A DNA stretch of 64,000 nucleotides from Alphaproteobacteria bacterium (GTDB lineage: Bacteria > Pseudomonadota > Alphaproteobacteria > Micavibrionales > Micavibrionaceae): assembly GCA_028289285.1 (NCBI GenBank), contig JANQRF010000002.1:124001-188000 (forward strand), in the 5' to 3' direction. A model generated the notes under the pieces. That model did not search any database and was not told where the DNA came from. It saw nothing but the letters and a program-made list of their open reading frames with translations. How positions within the stretch are numbered: position 1 is the stretch's first letter; every line of letters begins with the position of its first letter. Shown here piece after piece: positions 9,613 through 17,564 of this stretch. The translations under genes were made by a program, and so were the position numbers.

Positions 9613-10154
9613 AACTGATTTTGTTATTGTGGGTAACTTTTTTGTTTACCCCTGCTTATGCACAGGAGGAAAAACTGATGACAGCATATGATTTCTCATT
9701 TGAGTCTATTGATGGCGGGCAGATTAATCTCGTTGATTATAAAGGCAAAACCATCATGGTTGTGAATACGGCGTCGCTGTGCGGTTTCACGAAACAATAT
9801 GATGGGCTTCAAGAGCTATATGAAACGTACAAAGACCGGGGCTTTGTTTTAGTCGGTATACCGTCAAATGATTTCGGCGGGCAGGAACCTGGCAGTGAAG
9901 CAGAGATTAAGGAATTTTGTGAAACGAATTTCAATATCACCTTCCCGATGACAGCCAAGCAGGTAGTGAGCGGTGAAGACGCGCATCCGTTTTACACATG
10001 GGCGGCAAGCCAAAAGAAAGGTGGCTTTTTATCGTCAAAGCCGCGCTGGAATTTTCACAAATATATAATTGATAAAGAGGGTGGTTTGGTCGGCTCTTTT
10101 GGGTCTATGACTGATCCTATGAGCGGTAAAATCACAAAATTGATAAAAAATTGA
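9609..10154 (+). CDS. Exported glutathione peroxidase-family protein
   Basis: Thiol peroxidase that reduces hydrogen or lipid peroxides, 181 residues. The N-terminal [15 protein letters not shown] is a signal peptide, so the enzyme acts in the periplasm, unlike most cytoplasmic BtuE-type members. The catalytic tetrad is visible: Cys in [13 protein letters not shown], Gln in [14 protein letters not shown], Trp-Asn in [22 protein letters not shown] supplies the region that carries the resolving cysteine in thioredoxin-dependent members. Its ATG overlaps the DUF2256 stop. Last gene before tRNA-Val. Physiological reductant not evident; thioredoxin-type is likelier than glutathione. Confidence 0.93.
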   Translation: MKLILLLWVTFLFTPAYAQEEKLMTAYDFSFESIDGGQINLVDYKGKTIMVVNTASLCGFTKQYDGLQELYETYKDRGFVLVGIPSNDFGGQEPGSEAEIKEFCETNFNITFPMTAKQVVSGEDAHPFYTWAASQKKGGFLSSKPRWNFHKYIIDKEGGLVGSFGSMTDPMSGKITKLIKN

Positions 10155-10158
10155 AAAA

Positions 10159-10233
10159 TGGTGGGCGGTACAAGGATTGAACTTGTGACCCCTTGCGTGT
10201 CGAGCAAGTGCTCTACCGCTGAGCTAACCGCCC
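10159..10233 (-). tRNA. tRNA-Val (anticodon GAC)
   Basis: 75-nt cloverleaf on the minus strand including encoded CCA (10159-10161). The acceptor stem GGGCGGT pairs with ACCGCCC (10163-10169). The D arm is GCTC-AGCGGTA-GAGC, the anticodon stem CTTGC/GCAAG and the T arm ACAAG-TTCAATC-CTTGT. The seven-base anticodon loop is TCGACAC, giving anticodon GAC (Val). Position 33 is C, where nearly all elongator tRNAs have U. A T-rich stretch follows the gene. Confidence 0.93.
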
Positions 10234-10271
10234 TTCTAAGAAAAGGTAAATGGCGTTTTAGCTGGTTTTTC

Positions 10272-10634
10272 TTAAGCTGTCAAAAGGTCTTCAATCTGCC
10301 GGACAAGCTCACTTAAGTGGAAGGGTTTATTCAGCACGCGGGCCTGCAGGTTTTCGCGCTTTGCATCTCCCATGGTAATCCCTGAAAACCCCGTAATAAA
10401 CATGACTTTCAGGTTTGGGTACAGGGTTGTCGCGGTTTGTGATAATTCAATACCATCCATGCCTGGCATGACAATATCGGCCAAAAGAAGCGTATAATCT
10501 CCTTCTTTTTTAAGCTCTTCGAGTGCTTCCAACCCGTCTGCGCAAGGCGTGACGTTATAACCTGCTTTTTCAAGGGCGGCGGTGAGAAACTGGCGCATGG
10601 CAGTATCATCTTCAGCCAATAAGATTCGTGTCAT
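10272..10634 (-). CDS. cpdR: Single-domain response regulator, CpdR-like
   Basis: 120-residue stand-alone receiver domain. Acidic pocket AEDD near 8-10, phosphoacceptor Asp53 in LLLADIVMPG, Thr in FITGFSG, and the conserved Lys in LNKPF. The overall sequence (RILLAEDDTAMRQFL, CADGLEALEEL, VMFITGF) matches CpdR, the alphaproteobacterial regulator that in Caulobacter controls ClpXP substrate delivery and polar localisation under CckA-ChpT. Its start has a good AAGGAG 11 bp upstream. It is divergent from glk with a 61-bp gap. CpdR identity rests on family resemblance; no output domain is present. Confidence 0.85.
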   Translation of the reverse strand: MTRILLAEDDTAMRQFLTAALEKAGYNVTPCADGLEALEELKKEGDYTLLLADIVMPGMDGIELSQTATTLYPNLKVMFITGFSGITMGDAKRENLQARVLNKPFHLSELVRQIEDLLTA

Positions 10635-10695
10635 TCTTGTAAAACTCCTTATGACTTAGTAGAAGGGAGTCTTTGGAAAGCTTCAAGGAAAACGC

Positions 10696-11670
10696 ATGAA
10701 TGAGTCACAAAAAACCGGATTAATCGCTGATATTGGGGGAACGAATATCCGCCTCGCCATTGCAACGCGCGCCGGATATAACCATGTGCTTGAGTTGAAA
10801 TGTGCAGATTATAAAGGCCCGGCAGAAGCTGTTCAGGCATATCTTCAAAAAATTGACATGGACGTAAAGCCATCTGTCGGGGTTTTTGATGTGGCTGGGC
10901 CTATAAGCGGCGATCATTTTAAGATGACAAATAATGAGTGGTCTTTTTCTGTCTCTGATGTTCAAAAAAAATTAGGTTTCGATAGCTTGCATCTTTTGAA
11001 TGACTTTGAAGCGGTTGCGCTGGGTATCCCCATGATGACGGATAAAGATCTTGTCAAAATTGGCGGCGGTGATATTCAAAAAGAAGCTCCAATAGCCGTG
11101 ATCGGACCCGGGACTGGGTTAGGGGCCGCCAGCGTCATTACCAAAGACGGGCTACATATTGCAGTGCCGGGCGAGGGCGGTCATATGACGATGCCTGCAA
11201 AAACACGACGTGAGTTTGATATTTTCCAGGCGATGAAAGAAAATAAATACTCGCATGTATCTGCAGAGCGCGTGTGCTCTGGTAAAGGTCTTGTCAATCT
11301 CTATAAAACAATTTGCCTTTTAGATAGAAAATCCAAAGCATTTGATCTGACGCCTAAAGAGATAAGTGCAAAAGGCATGAGCGGGGAGTGTGATATATGT
11401 GCAGAATGCCTTGATCTGATGTGCGGGTTTTTAGGCACGATTGCAGGGAATATGAGCCTGGCTCTCGGCGCGCATGGAGGCGTTTACATTGCGGGTGGTA
11501 TTCCGGTTAAGTTGGGGGAATATTTTCTAAATTCACGTTTTCGCAGCGAATTTGAAGATAAAGGACGTTTCCGGGACTATATGGAATCGATTCCAACTTT
11601 CCTGGTAACGCACCCGTATATCGCCCTGCACGGCCTTCAGCATGATCTCGTGCAGCGCAATTTGATTTAG
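10696..11670 (+). CDS. glk: Glucokinase
   Basis: ATP-dependent glucokinase, 324 residues, phosphorylating glucose to glucose-6-phosphate in the cytoplasm. The phosphate-1 loop IADIGGTNIRLAI is near residue 10. Later motifs include HLLNDFEAVALGIP with the catalytic Asp, VIGPGTGLGAA, PGEGGHMTMP, RVCSGKGLVNLY and GVYIAGGIP. The final IPTFLVTHPYIALHGL matches the normal family C-terminus, so the gene is complete. The last 138 bp overlap, on the opposite strand, the end of the phosphoesterase gene. Start ATG lies directly across from the cpdR promoter region. Confidence 0.95.
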   Translation: MNESQKTGLIADIGGTNIRLAIATRAGYNHVLELKCADYKGPAEAVQAYLQKIDMDVKPSVGVFDVAGPISGDHFKMTNNEWSFSVSDVQKKLGFDSLHLLNDFEAVALGIPMMTDKDLVKIGGGDIQKEAPIAVIGPGTGLGAASVITKDGLHIAVPGEGGHMTMPAKTRREFDIFQAMKENKYSHVSAERVCSGKGLVNLYKTICLLDRKSKAFDLTPKEISAKGMSGECDICAECLDLMCGFLGTIAGNMSLALGAHGGVYIAGGIPVKLGEYFLNSRFRSEFEDKGRFRDYMESIPTFLVTHPYIALHGLQHDLVQRNLI

Positions 11671-12660
11671 GGCGTAAATACGTTCCTTTATTTTCTTTGG
11701 CGTTGTTTCCATTTGAGCCTGTACAGGCCAGACCCGGCGGATGGATTCAATCAGCTTTAACGTGACGGCACGGTAGCGGCGGCTGTCCGGAATAAGATTT
11801 ATCTGTTCAGTATTTTGTTCCATGAACGCAAAATTAGTTTGTGCGTAATGGTGGGGTTGGTGCGCCGGCCAGTCAATGAGTTTCAACGCACCGCTTTCAT
11901 CTTCTGCCAGAGCCGTATGCCCTGTGCGCAGCCAGGACCCGCAATTACCGTAGGTAATATCCGCGATTTTCTTGAGCGCCGGAATATGCGTATGTCCGCA
12001 AATAATGCCATGCACGCCTTCACTGCGCGCTTCACGGACAATCGCGGTTTCAAAATTATTTAGAAAATGAAGCGCTTTCTGGCCTTGTTTGCTTAAATAT
12101 TTTGCAAGAGAAAAGCGTTTTTCCTGACCGTTAACAACGATCGTCATGTGGTGATGTCCGCCAATCAGATCAAGGAATAAATCATAAAGACGATCGCTCA
12201 AGCGTGAGACAGGCCCGGCGAAAAGCGCACGATCGAATTGATCACCATGCATGATTAAGAATTTTCGTCCATCCGCACATCTATGCACCATACGGTTACG
12301 GATTGTAATGTTTAACCGCCGTGCAAAACGAAGCCGCCTAAAAAGAGGCAACATACGCACTTCTTCATCATGATTGCCCGGCAGATAGACAAGCTTCATA
12401 CCATTATCAACTTTACGGGCGAGCTCGTCTAAAATCTCACTCACCGAATCCGACCAGTGCCAGCGTTTAGAGAGTTTCCAGCCGTCAATAATATCGCCGA
12501 CCAGGTACATGGTCTCGCAGTCATGGGATTTTAAAAAGGAAAGCAAAGCCCGTGCATCGAAAGCTTTCGCGCCGATGTGAAAATCAGACAAAAAGATCGT
12601 CCGGTAAAAACGTAACGATGGGGAGATGTGAGGGTTCATCCCGGTCCCATTATTGGTCAC
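11533..12660 (-). CDS. LpxH-like metallophosphoesterase
   Basis: Calcineurin-type phosphoesterase, 375 residues. Metal-binding motifs in order: FLSDFHIGAKAFDA, YLVGDIIDGW, YLPGNHDEEV, FLIMHGDQFD, GIICGHTHIPAL. This set matches the UDP-2,3-diacylglucosamine hydrolase-like group, suggesting a cytoplasmic lipid A or phospholipid step, though substrate cannot be read from sequence. The protein is longer than usual: after GNCGSWLRTGHTALAEDES come about 130 further residues, and the last 46 codons run antisense through the 3' end of glk. A glycosyltransferase gene lies upstream on the same strand (58-bp gap), and the pair may act on envelope lipids. Confidence 0.85.
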   Translation of the reverse strand: MTNNGTGMNPHISPSLRFYRTIFLSDFHIGAKAFDARALLSFLKSHDCETMYLVGDIIDGWKLSKRWHWSDSVSEILDELARKVDNGMKLVYLPGNHDEEVRMLPLFRRLRFARRLNITIRNRMVHRCADGRKFLIMHGDQFDRALFAGPVSRLSDRLYDLFLDLIGGHHHMTIVVNGQEKRFSLAKYLSKQGQKALHFLNNFETAIVREARSEGVHGIICGHTHIPALKKIADITYGNCGSWLRTGHTALAEDESGALKLIDWPAHQPHHYAQTNFAFMEQNTEQINLIPDSRRYRAVTLKLIESIRRVWPVQAQMETTPKKIKERIYALNQIALHEIMLKAVQGDIRVRYQESWNRFHIVPETSFIFKFAAKT

Positions 12661-12718
12661 ACTTGATCAAGTGTATGTGATTCTTCTGCGCTGCACAAAG
12701 ATAAACAGCTTTCTTTTT

Positions 12719-13759
12719 TTAACGCTTAATCACACTCATGAACTGCTCGGCAGCTTTGGCCCAGCTGTAATTCTCTTTGACATGAAGGTGGCGCTCTTCC
12801 TTTGATCCCGGGGCGTCCAGCGCTTTTTGCGCACAAGCGCCTAAATCATCTTCATCTGTCAGCGCGCCAAGGGAAGGTGCTGTAATAATATCCTTTGGGC
12901 CGGTGACATTATAGCCCGCCACGGGCAGGCCGCAGGCAAGCGCTTCAATCAGAACAATACCGAACGTATCGGTTTTAGAAGGAAAGACAAAAACATCAGA
13001 GGATTGATAATGTACCACAAGATCTACCCCTGTTTTCTTGCCGACAAAATGCGCGTCCGGATAGCGCTTTTTGAAATAGCCCATGCTTGGCCCGTGGCCG
13101 ACCACGACTTTCGATCCAGGCCAACCCATTTCTAAAAATTTATGAATGGATTTTTCAATCGCCACCCGTCCGACATAGAGCGCAACCGGACCTTTTAAAT
13201 CCTGGAACAAGGTTTTCGGGGCCGGTTTAAACAGCTCTAAATCCACGCCGCGTGTCAGACGCGTCATCGGGTTTTCAAAATTCCAGCTGCGCAGCTCTTC
13301 TTCCAGGCTCGGGCTTGCAACAAACATCGTATGAGAGGGCGCATGAAAATTACGGATCATCTGAATGGCTTTGTCCCGCGTCCAGTCCGCAAGCCCCGGA
13401 ATATATTTTTTCACCCGCTTGGCGGCATAATCCGGGAAATGCGTATGGTAAGAGGTCGTAAAATGAAGCTCTTTTTTGATCGCATAGCGCCGCGCGGCAT
13501 AGCCAAGCGGGCCTTCGGTCGCGATATGCAGATGCTCAGGCTCCAGAAAGTCAATCAAATCACGCAAGCGGCCATAAGGGCCGATCGCGAGCTTGATCTC
13601 GCTATAGCCGGGCATAGGCATGCGCATGGGAAAATCCTTTGGCCCCATCACTTTGACATAGTGACCTTGCGCCTCGAGCTCGTCTCTTAAATGTTCATAG
13701 GTGCGGACAACGCCGTTCAGTTGCGGGTACCAGGCATCGCTGACAATCAGGATTTTCAT
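12719..13759 (-). CDS. Glycosyltransferase family 4 protein
   Basis: 346-residue GT-B retaining glycosyltransferase resembling MgtA-type lipid mannosyl- or glucuronosyltransferases. The N-terminal half holds ILIVSDAWYPQLNGVVRTYEHL, HIATEGPLGYAARRYA and TSYHTHFPDYAAKR. The C-terminal nucleotide-sugar half holds RLTRGVDLELFKP, VALYVGRVAIEKSI, VVVGHGP and the E-x7-E region DVFVFPSKTDTFGIVLIEALACGLPV. The start MKILIVSD fits the family. It precedes the LpxH-like gene on the same strand, suggesting membrane glycolipid synthesis, which is an inference from neighbours. Cytoplasmic, possibly membrane-associated. Confidence 0.9.
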   Translation of the reverse strand: MKILIVSDAWYPQLNGVVRTYEHLRDELEAQGHYVKVMGPKDFPMRMPMPGYSEIKLAIGPYGRLRDLIDFLEPEHLHIATEGPLGYAARRYAIKKELHFTTSYHTHFPDYAAKRVKKYIPGLADWTRDKAIQMIRNFHAPSHTMFVASPSLEEELRSWNFENPMTRLTRGVDLELFKPAPKTLFQDLKGPVALYVGRVAIEKSIHKFLEMGWPGSKVVVGHGPSMGYFKKRYPDAHFVGKKTGVDLVVHYQSSDVFVFPSKTDTFGIVLIEALACGLPVAGYNVTGPKDIITAPSLGALTDEDDLGACAQKALDAPGSKEERHLHVKENYSWAKAAEQFMSVIKR

Positions 13760-13812
13760 CTCAAAGTGGTTTTCGCTTCAACCTATGGCGTAAAACTTGC
13801 TAGACTCTAGCA

Positions 13813-15126
13813 ATGATGTTGCGCTGCACGAAAGCCTTTTTGATTTTGAGCCTCATTCTGCTGGGGATGGTTTGGACCGCCCCGTCTGCGCTCGCGCAAA
13901 ATTGTAACATTCTGCGCGATGAAATTATCACGCTGCGTCCGCCTGCCTTTCAAAACTATACGATCTGGGATCATGTCCATGGCGAGGACGGCATGGAACA
14001 AATTGCTGATTTTCTGCCCCTGGAAGATGGCAGTTTCGTTGCTGCCGGCTCTTATACAACCGAAGAGGAAGACAAGATTTACAAACCCTATCTCTTCAGG
14101 ATGGATAAGAAAGGGAAACCCATTTGGGAAACGCGCGAAACGCCGGGCGGGTTTCAGTCGATCGACCGGATTATAGAAGGGCGCGAGAATTATATTGTTA
14201 TCGGCGATATCAAAGACACCAAAAAGGGTGACGGGATTTATATGGCGACCTACAGCCAGGACGGCAAACGCATTCGCCGCTCCAGTTTCTTTGATCCGAA
14301 AGGGGATCTGGATTCCAAGGCGATTGTCCGCGCGCAGGACGGGAATGGATATTTCATCGCAGCCCAGCTCACCCCCTTTGATAAAAGTGAAACAGGTTAC
14401 GGCGTTATTTATAAAGTCACCTCAAAGGGTAAACAGATTTTAAAGCGCGGTTTTTCCCCGGGGCTCGATACGGTCTTTAACAATATGCAACCGACCGCTG
14501 ATGGAAATTATTTCATTACAGGTTCTATTCGCAGCGCTGACGGGCGCCGGGCAGGCTGGCTTTTGAAAATGGATAATCGCGGCTCTATTGTCTGGCAGCG
14601 CACCTATCCGCGCGGCGCGGCGGCAGAGCTGCATAGTGCGACAGGCTTTGGTGCAGGCGGATATTTCATCACCGGTAATTCAACGCCTGCCGGCGGTAAC
14701 CGGCCTTCGGGGTGGGTGGCCGGGGTAGATACGGCCGGCAATATTATCTGGCAGCGTTATTTTTTCGGGCCCCACAGCTATAGTGTTTGGGATGGGTTAA
14801 CCTATCCGGATGGGCGTTCGGTGGCGCTTTTGCGCGGTATGGCCCAAAAGCTTGGTCAGCGTACCCATGTACGGCTTTTGACTTTCTCTCCACGCGGGCA
14901 ACTCATTAATGCGGAAGAGTATAGCGATTTTAACGGCGCGACAGCCTTCCGGCTCTATCCCGGTTATAACGGGGAGCGCCTCTTTGCAGGTTATACGCAA
15001 AGCACACTTGATGAAGCGATGGACCCGACCGAAGTTTCGCCGCGTACCTTTGATGCCTGGATTGTTGCGGTGGAAGGGCTTGAAGTGTATGACGATCCAT
15101 GCGCCCCGCAGGCAGCCTTTCAATGA
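13813..15126 (+). CDS. Secreted repeat protein, propeller-like
   Basis: 437 residues with a signal peptide (FLILSLILLGMVWTAPSALA). The rest is built of loosely repeating units of about 45-55 residues in which 'gsf.aaG/gyfitG' is followed by a Gly-rich turn and 'l.kmD..G.i.W': DGSFVAAGSYTTEEEDK, DGNYFITGSIRSADGRR, GGYFITGNSTPAGGN, each leading to KPIWE, SIVWQRTY or NIIWQRYF. This pattern is typical of outer-surface or periplasmic beta-propeller proteins. Function unknown. Its TGA overlaps the rluD ATG (ATGA), so the two genes are coupled. It is divergent from the glycosyltransferase with a 53-bp gap. Confidence 0.85.
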   Translation: MMLRCTKAFLILSLILLGMVWTAPSALAQNCNILRDEIITLRPPAFQNYTIWDHVHGEDGMEQIADFLPLEDGSFVAAGSYTTEEEDKIYKPYLFRMDKKGKPIWETRETPGGFQSIDRIIEGRENYIVIGDIKDTKKGDGIYMATYSQDGKRIRRSSFFDPKGDLDSKAIVRAQDGNGYFIAAQLTPFDKSETGYGVIYKVTSKGKQILKRGFSPGLDTVFNNMQPTADGNYFITGSIRSADGRRAGWLLKMDNRGSIVWQRTYPRGAAAELHSATGFGAGGYFITGNSTPAGGNRPSGWVAGVDTAGNIIWQRYFFGPHSYSVWDGLTYPDGRSVALLRGMAQKLGQRTHVRLLTFSPRGQLINAEEYSDFNGATAFRLYPGYNGERLFAGYTQSTLDEAMDPTEVSPRTFDAWIVAVEGLEVYDDPCAPQAAFQ

Positions 15127-16100
15127 GTGCACATTTCAAAGTCCCGGACGGCACACCTGCCGGGCGGTTTGATAAAATTCTCTCATCTCTGTGCGAAGAT
15201 CATTCCCGCGCGCGGTTAAAAATCTTGATTGAAGAGGGTGCGGTGCGGGTGAACGGCTCCGTTCTCACCAACCCCAAAGCCAAAATTGAAAGCGGTGATG
15301 AAATTGAACTGGACCTCCCGCCGCTGGAAGACGCGATCCCGCAGCCGCAAGACATCCCGCTCAACATTCTCTATGAAGATGATGATCTTTTGGTCATTGA
15401 TAAGCAGGTCGGCTTAACGGTGCATCCGGGCGCGGGGCAAAAAGACGGTACGCTGGTCAATGCGCTGTTACATCATTGCGGCGAGTCTTTATCCGGTATT
15501 GGCGGTATTGCCCGTCCGGGGATTGTTCACCGTATTGATAAAGATACAACCGGATTGATGGTTGTTGCCAAGCATGATAAGGCTCATCGCGGATTAAGTA
15601 AGCAGCTTGAAAAAAGAACACTTAGCCGCACCTACACCGCCTATGTCTGGAAAGTGCCTGTACCAATTAAAGGGACCGTCGATGCACCGATCGGGCGTCA
15701 TAAAACCCAGCGCGTGAAAATGGCGGTTTATGGAGGTGCAGGGCGCGATGCCCGCACAGGGTATCTGGTCACGCAATCTTACGGGGACATGGCGTCTAAA
15801 ATTGAATGCACGTTAGAAACCGGGCGTACGCACCAAATCCGCGTCCATATGGCCCATATCAAACATCCTTTACTGGGCGATCCGCTTTACGGGCTGGCGG
15901 CTCAAAATCAGGGGGTTTTGCTGAACAAAGCCGGGGCTTCGGATGAGGTTAAAGAGGCTGTTTTAGGCTTTTCCCGCCAGGCCCTGCATGCAGGGAAAAT
16001 CGGCTTCATTCACCCCGTTTCCGGGGAGGAAATGGCCTTTTCTACCGATTTGCCGGAAGACCTTCAACATCTGGAAAACCATTTAAAATCAATATCTTAA
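15123..16100 (+). CDS. rluD: Ribosomal large subunit pseudouridine synthase RluD family
   Basis: 325 residues; isomerises specific uridines in 23S rRNA. N-terminal S4-like RNA-binding part (RFDKILSSLCEDHSRARLKILIEEGAVRVNGSV), then the synthase core LNILYEDDDLLVIDKQVGLTVHPG and the catalytic segment GIVHRIDKDTTGLMVVAK with its Asp. ETGRTHQIRVHMAH and HPLLGDPLYG complete the family pattern. I chose ATG 15123, which overlaps the previous stop; an in-frame start at 15099 would lie deep in the upstream gene. RluD rather than RluC is assumed from overall fit. Confidence 0.93.
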   Translation: MSAHFKVPDGTPAGRFDKILSSLCEDHSRARLKILIEEGAVRVNGSVLTNPKAKIESGDEIELDLPPLEDAIPQPQDIPLNILYEDDDLLVIDKQVGLTVHPGAGQKDGTLVNALLHHCGESLSGIGGIARPGIVHRIDKDTTGLMVVAKHDKAHRGLSKQLEKRTLSRTYTAYVWKVPVPIKGTVDAPIGRHKTQRVKMAVYGGAGRDARTGYLVTQSYGDMASKIECTLETGRTHQIRVHMAHIKHPLLGDPLYGLAAQNQGVLLNKAGASDEVKEAVLGFSRQALHAGKIGFIHPVSGEEMAFSTDLPEDLQHLENHLKSIS

Positions 16101-16120
16101 TATATAGCCACCTCATAAAT

Positions 16121-16150
16121 TTGTAATTTATGTAAAATTTTAGCTATTCT
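16121..16150 (+). promoter_or_regulatory. Promoter of the structured RNA
   Basis: -35 TTGTAA (16121-16126), 18-bp spacer, -10 TATTCT (16145-16150); transcription would start near 16157. The -35 overlaps an inverted repeat CATAAATT-TGT-AATTTATG (16114-16132), a possible operator. Confidence 0.5.
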
Positions 16151-16156
16151 AAAAGG

Positions 16157-16306
16157 GTAGTTTACATCTTCATCTTGGTTTCCAGCCTACACACATGAAG
16201 ATTTACGGCTAAGAGGACGATTTTTAAGGCTCCGTGGGACGAGCCTAAACGCAAAGTTACCGATCTGGTACCCATAAACTCACCGCCTAACGGCGGTGAT
16301 TTTTTG
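16157..16306 (+). ncRNA. Structured small RNA, about 150 nt, possibly 6S-like
   Basis: This non-coding stretch has its own promoter, internal pairing and a strong terminator. AGTTTA (16159-16164) can pair with TAAACT (16275-16280). Further inside, GGT and CCAG of GGTTTCCAG can pair with CTGG and ACC of CTGGTACC. AGGCTC...GAGCCT forms an inner hairpin around a CGTGGGAC loop. The long-hairpin shape, about 150-nt length and GGCTCCG...GAGCC element are reminiscent of 6S RNA, which binds the sigma-70 holoenzyme, but I cannot confirm the family. An alternative local stem (CATCTTCAT with ATGAAGAT) competes. It lies between rluD and the leucine-dehydrogenase-like gene, so a leader role is also possible. 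Confidence 0.5.
16281..16306 (+). terminator. Rho-independent terminator of the small RNA
   Basis: Perfect 7-bp GC-rich stem CACCGCC (16281-16287) and GGCGGTG (16292-16298) with a TAAC loop, followed by A and a run of T (16300-16305). It ends the upstream RNA about 70 bp before the next start codon. Confidence 0.85.
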
Positions 16307-16376
16307 TCTGGCCTCTTGCGGGCAGGATGATCTTCCTGCTACAACGGCGCAAAATTACGAAAAAGTGGTGTGTTTG

Positions 16377-17564
16377 ATGTCGTATGAAGACCTGACAGAA
16401 GAATATCTCAGCAGCTATGAGGCCTATGACGGCCACGAGCAGATACGCAAATGTGAGCTTGAAGGTGGGCGCACGGCCTTTATCGCCGTGCATAACACCA
16501 ATCTTGGACCTGCGCTTGGCGGACTTCGTATGCGCGCCTATGCGACGGAGCGCGATGCTGTCCATGACGTGCTGCGCCTGTCCAAAGGCATGACATATAA
16601 AAACGCGATGGCAGGGCTGCCGCTTGGGGGCGGGAAAGCCGTTATTATCGGCAATCCGCGTGAAGATAAAACGGAAGATCTTATGATCTCCATGGGCGCG
16701 GCTGTCGAAAGTCTTGATGGAAAATACGTCACTGCTGAAGATAGCGGCAGCGGCGAAGAAGACATGGTGGCCATTTCTGAAAGCACCGATCATGTGACCG
16801 GTCTGCCGCCTGAAATTTTGGCAGGTAAAGGATTTGGCGAGCTGGGGGGTAATCCATCTCCCGTCACGGCGCTTGGATGTTACCGTGGTTTGCAGGCAGC
16901 GGCACAATTTAAATACGGCTCGGACGATCTCTCCGGTATGCATGTTGCTGTACAAGGTGTTGGCGCGGTAGGTTTGGAGCTGTGCAATTTGTTAAAGCAA
17001 GACGGTGTAAAACTCACTGTCGCGGATATTGATGATCTGAGTTTGAAACAGGCTAAAGATGAACTGGGTAAAGTTGAAATTGTCCGCCCGGATGAAATCT
17101 ATGAAGTGGAGGCCAATATCTTTGCGCCATGCGCAATGGGCGGTATTTTAAATGATAAAACCATTCCAAATCTGCGCTGTGAAATAGTCGCGGGTGCGGC
17201 CAACAACCAGCTTCAAAAAGAATATCACGACCAGATGCTGGCCGATCAGAATATCCTGTATGTCCCTGACTATGTGATCAATGCTGGCGGCGTGATTTGT
17301 GTCGGCTATGAATATTTCCGCAAAAGTGCGTATAATCCGATGGATTTTGATATCACGCGCGAGCGGATGATCGCGCATGTTGAAAGTATCGGGCGCAATG
17401 TCATTGAATCGCTTGTTTATGCGCGCGAGCATCACTTAAATCCGGGTGAAGCGGCGGACCGTCTGGCTGAAGAAAAATTTCTCAGCGGAGAAGGTCTGGA
17501 AACATCTACTCCAGAAGAGCCCCCCAGTTTCGGGACAGGTGGCGGTAAGACATTGGTTCAGTAA
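16377..17564 (+). CDS. Leucine/Glu/Phe/Val dehydrogenase family protein
   Basis: 395-residue NAD-dependent amino acid dehydrogenase, deaminating a branched-chain or aromatic L-amino acid to its 2-oxo acid. Visible: substrate-binding NLGPALGGLRMRAY, catalytic-lysine motif KNAMAGLPLGGGKAVIIG, catalytic Asp region YVTAEDSGSG (EDSG in place of the usual EDVG), the coenzyme motif VAVQGVGAVGLELC, and VAGAANNQL. I chose ATG 16377 (MSYEDL), which lines up with family starts; a start at 16296 would lie in the RNA terminator. Its 3' end overlaps the convergent YjbH-like gene by 59 bp. Leucine is the likeliest substrate but is not proven. Confidence 0.92.
   Translation: MSYEDLTEEYLSSYEAYDGHEQIRKCELEGGRTAFIAVHNTNLGPALGGLRMRAYATERDAVHDVLRLSKGMTYKNAMAGLPLGGGKAVIIGNPREDKTEDLMISMGAAVESLDGKYVTAEDSGSGEEDMVAISESTDHVTGLPPEILAGKGFGELGGNPSPVTALGCYRGLQAAAQFKYGSDDLSGMHVAVQGVGAVGLELCNLLKQDGVKLTVADIDDLSLKQAKDELGKVEIVRPDEIYEVEANIFAPCAMGGILNDKTIPNLRCEIVAGAANNQLQKEYHDQMLADQNILYVPDYVINAGGVICVGYEYFRKSAYNPMDFDITRERMIAHVESIGRNVIESLVYAREHHLNPGEAADRLAEEKFLSGEGLETSTPEEPPSFGTGGGKTLVQ

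Noticed and set aside
16296..16376. Longer start for the leucine-dehydrogenase-like gene
   Set aside because: The start would lie inside the terminator T-run, and the extra residues do not match the family.
17506..17564. Overlap of the dehydrogenase and YjbH-like genes as a fusion or frameshift
   Set aside because: The genes are convergent on opposite strands, each with a plausible C-terminus; a simple end overlap explains it.
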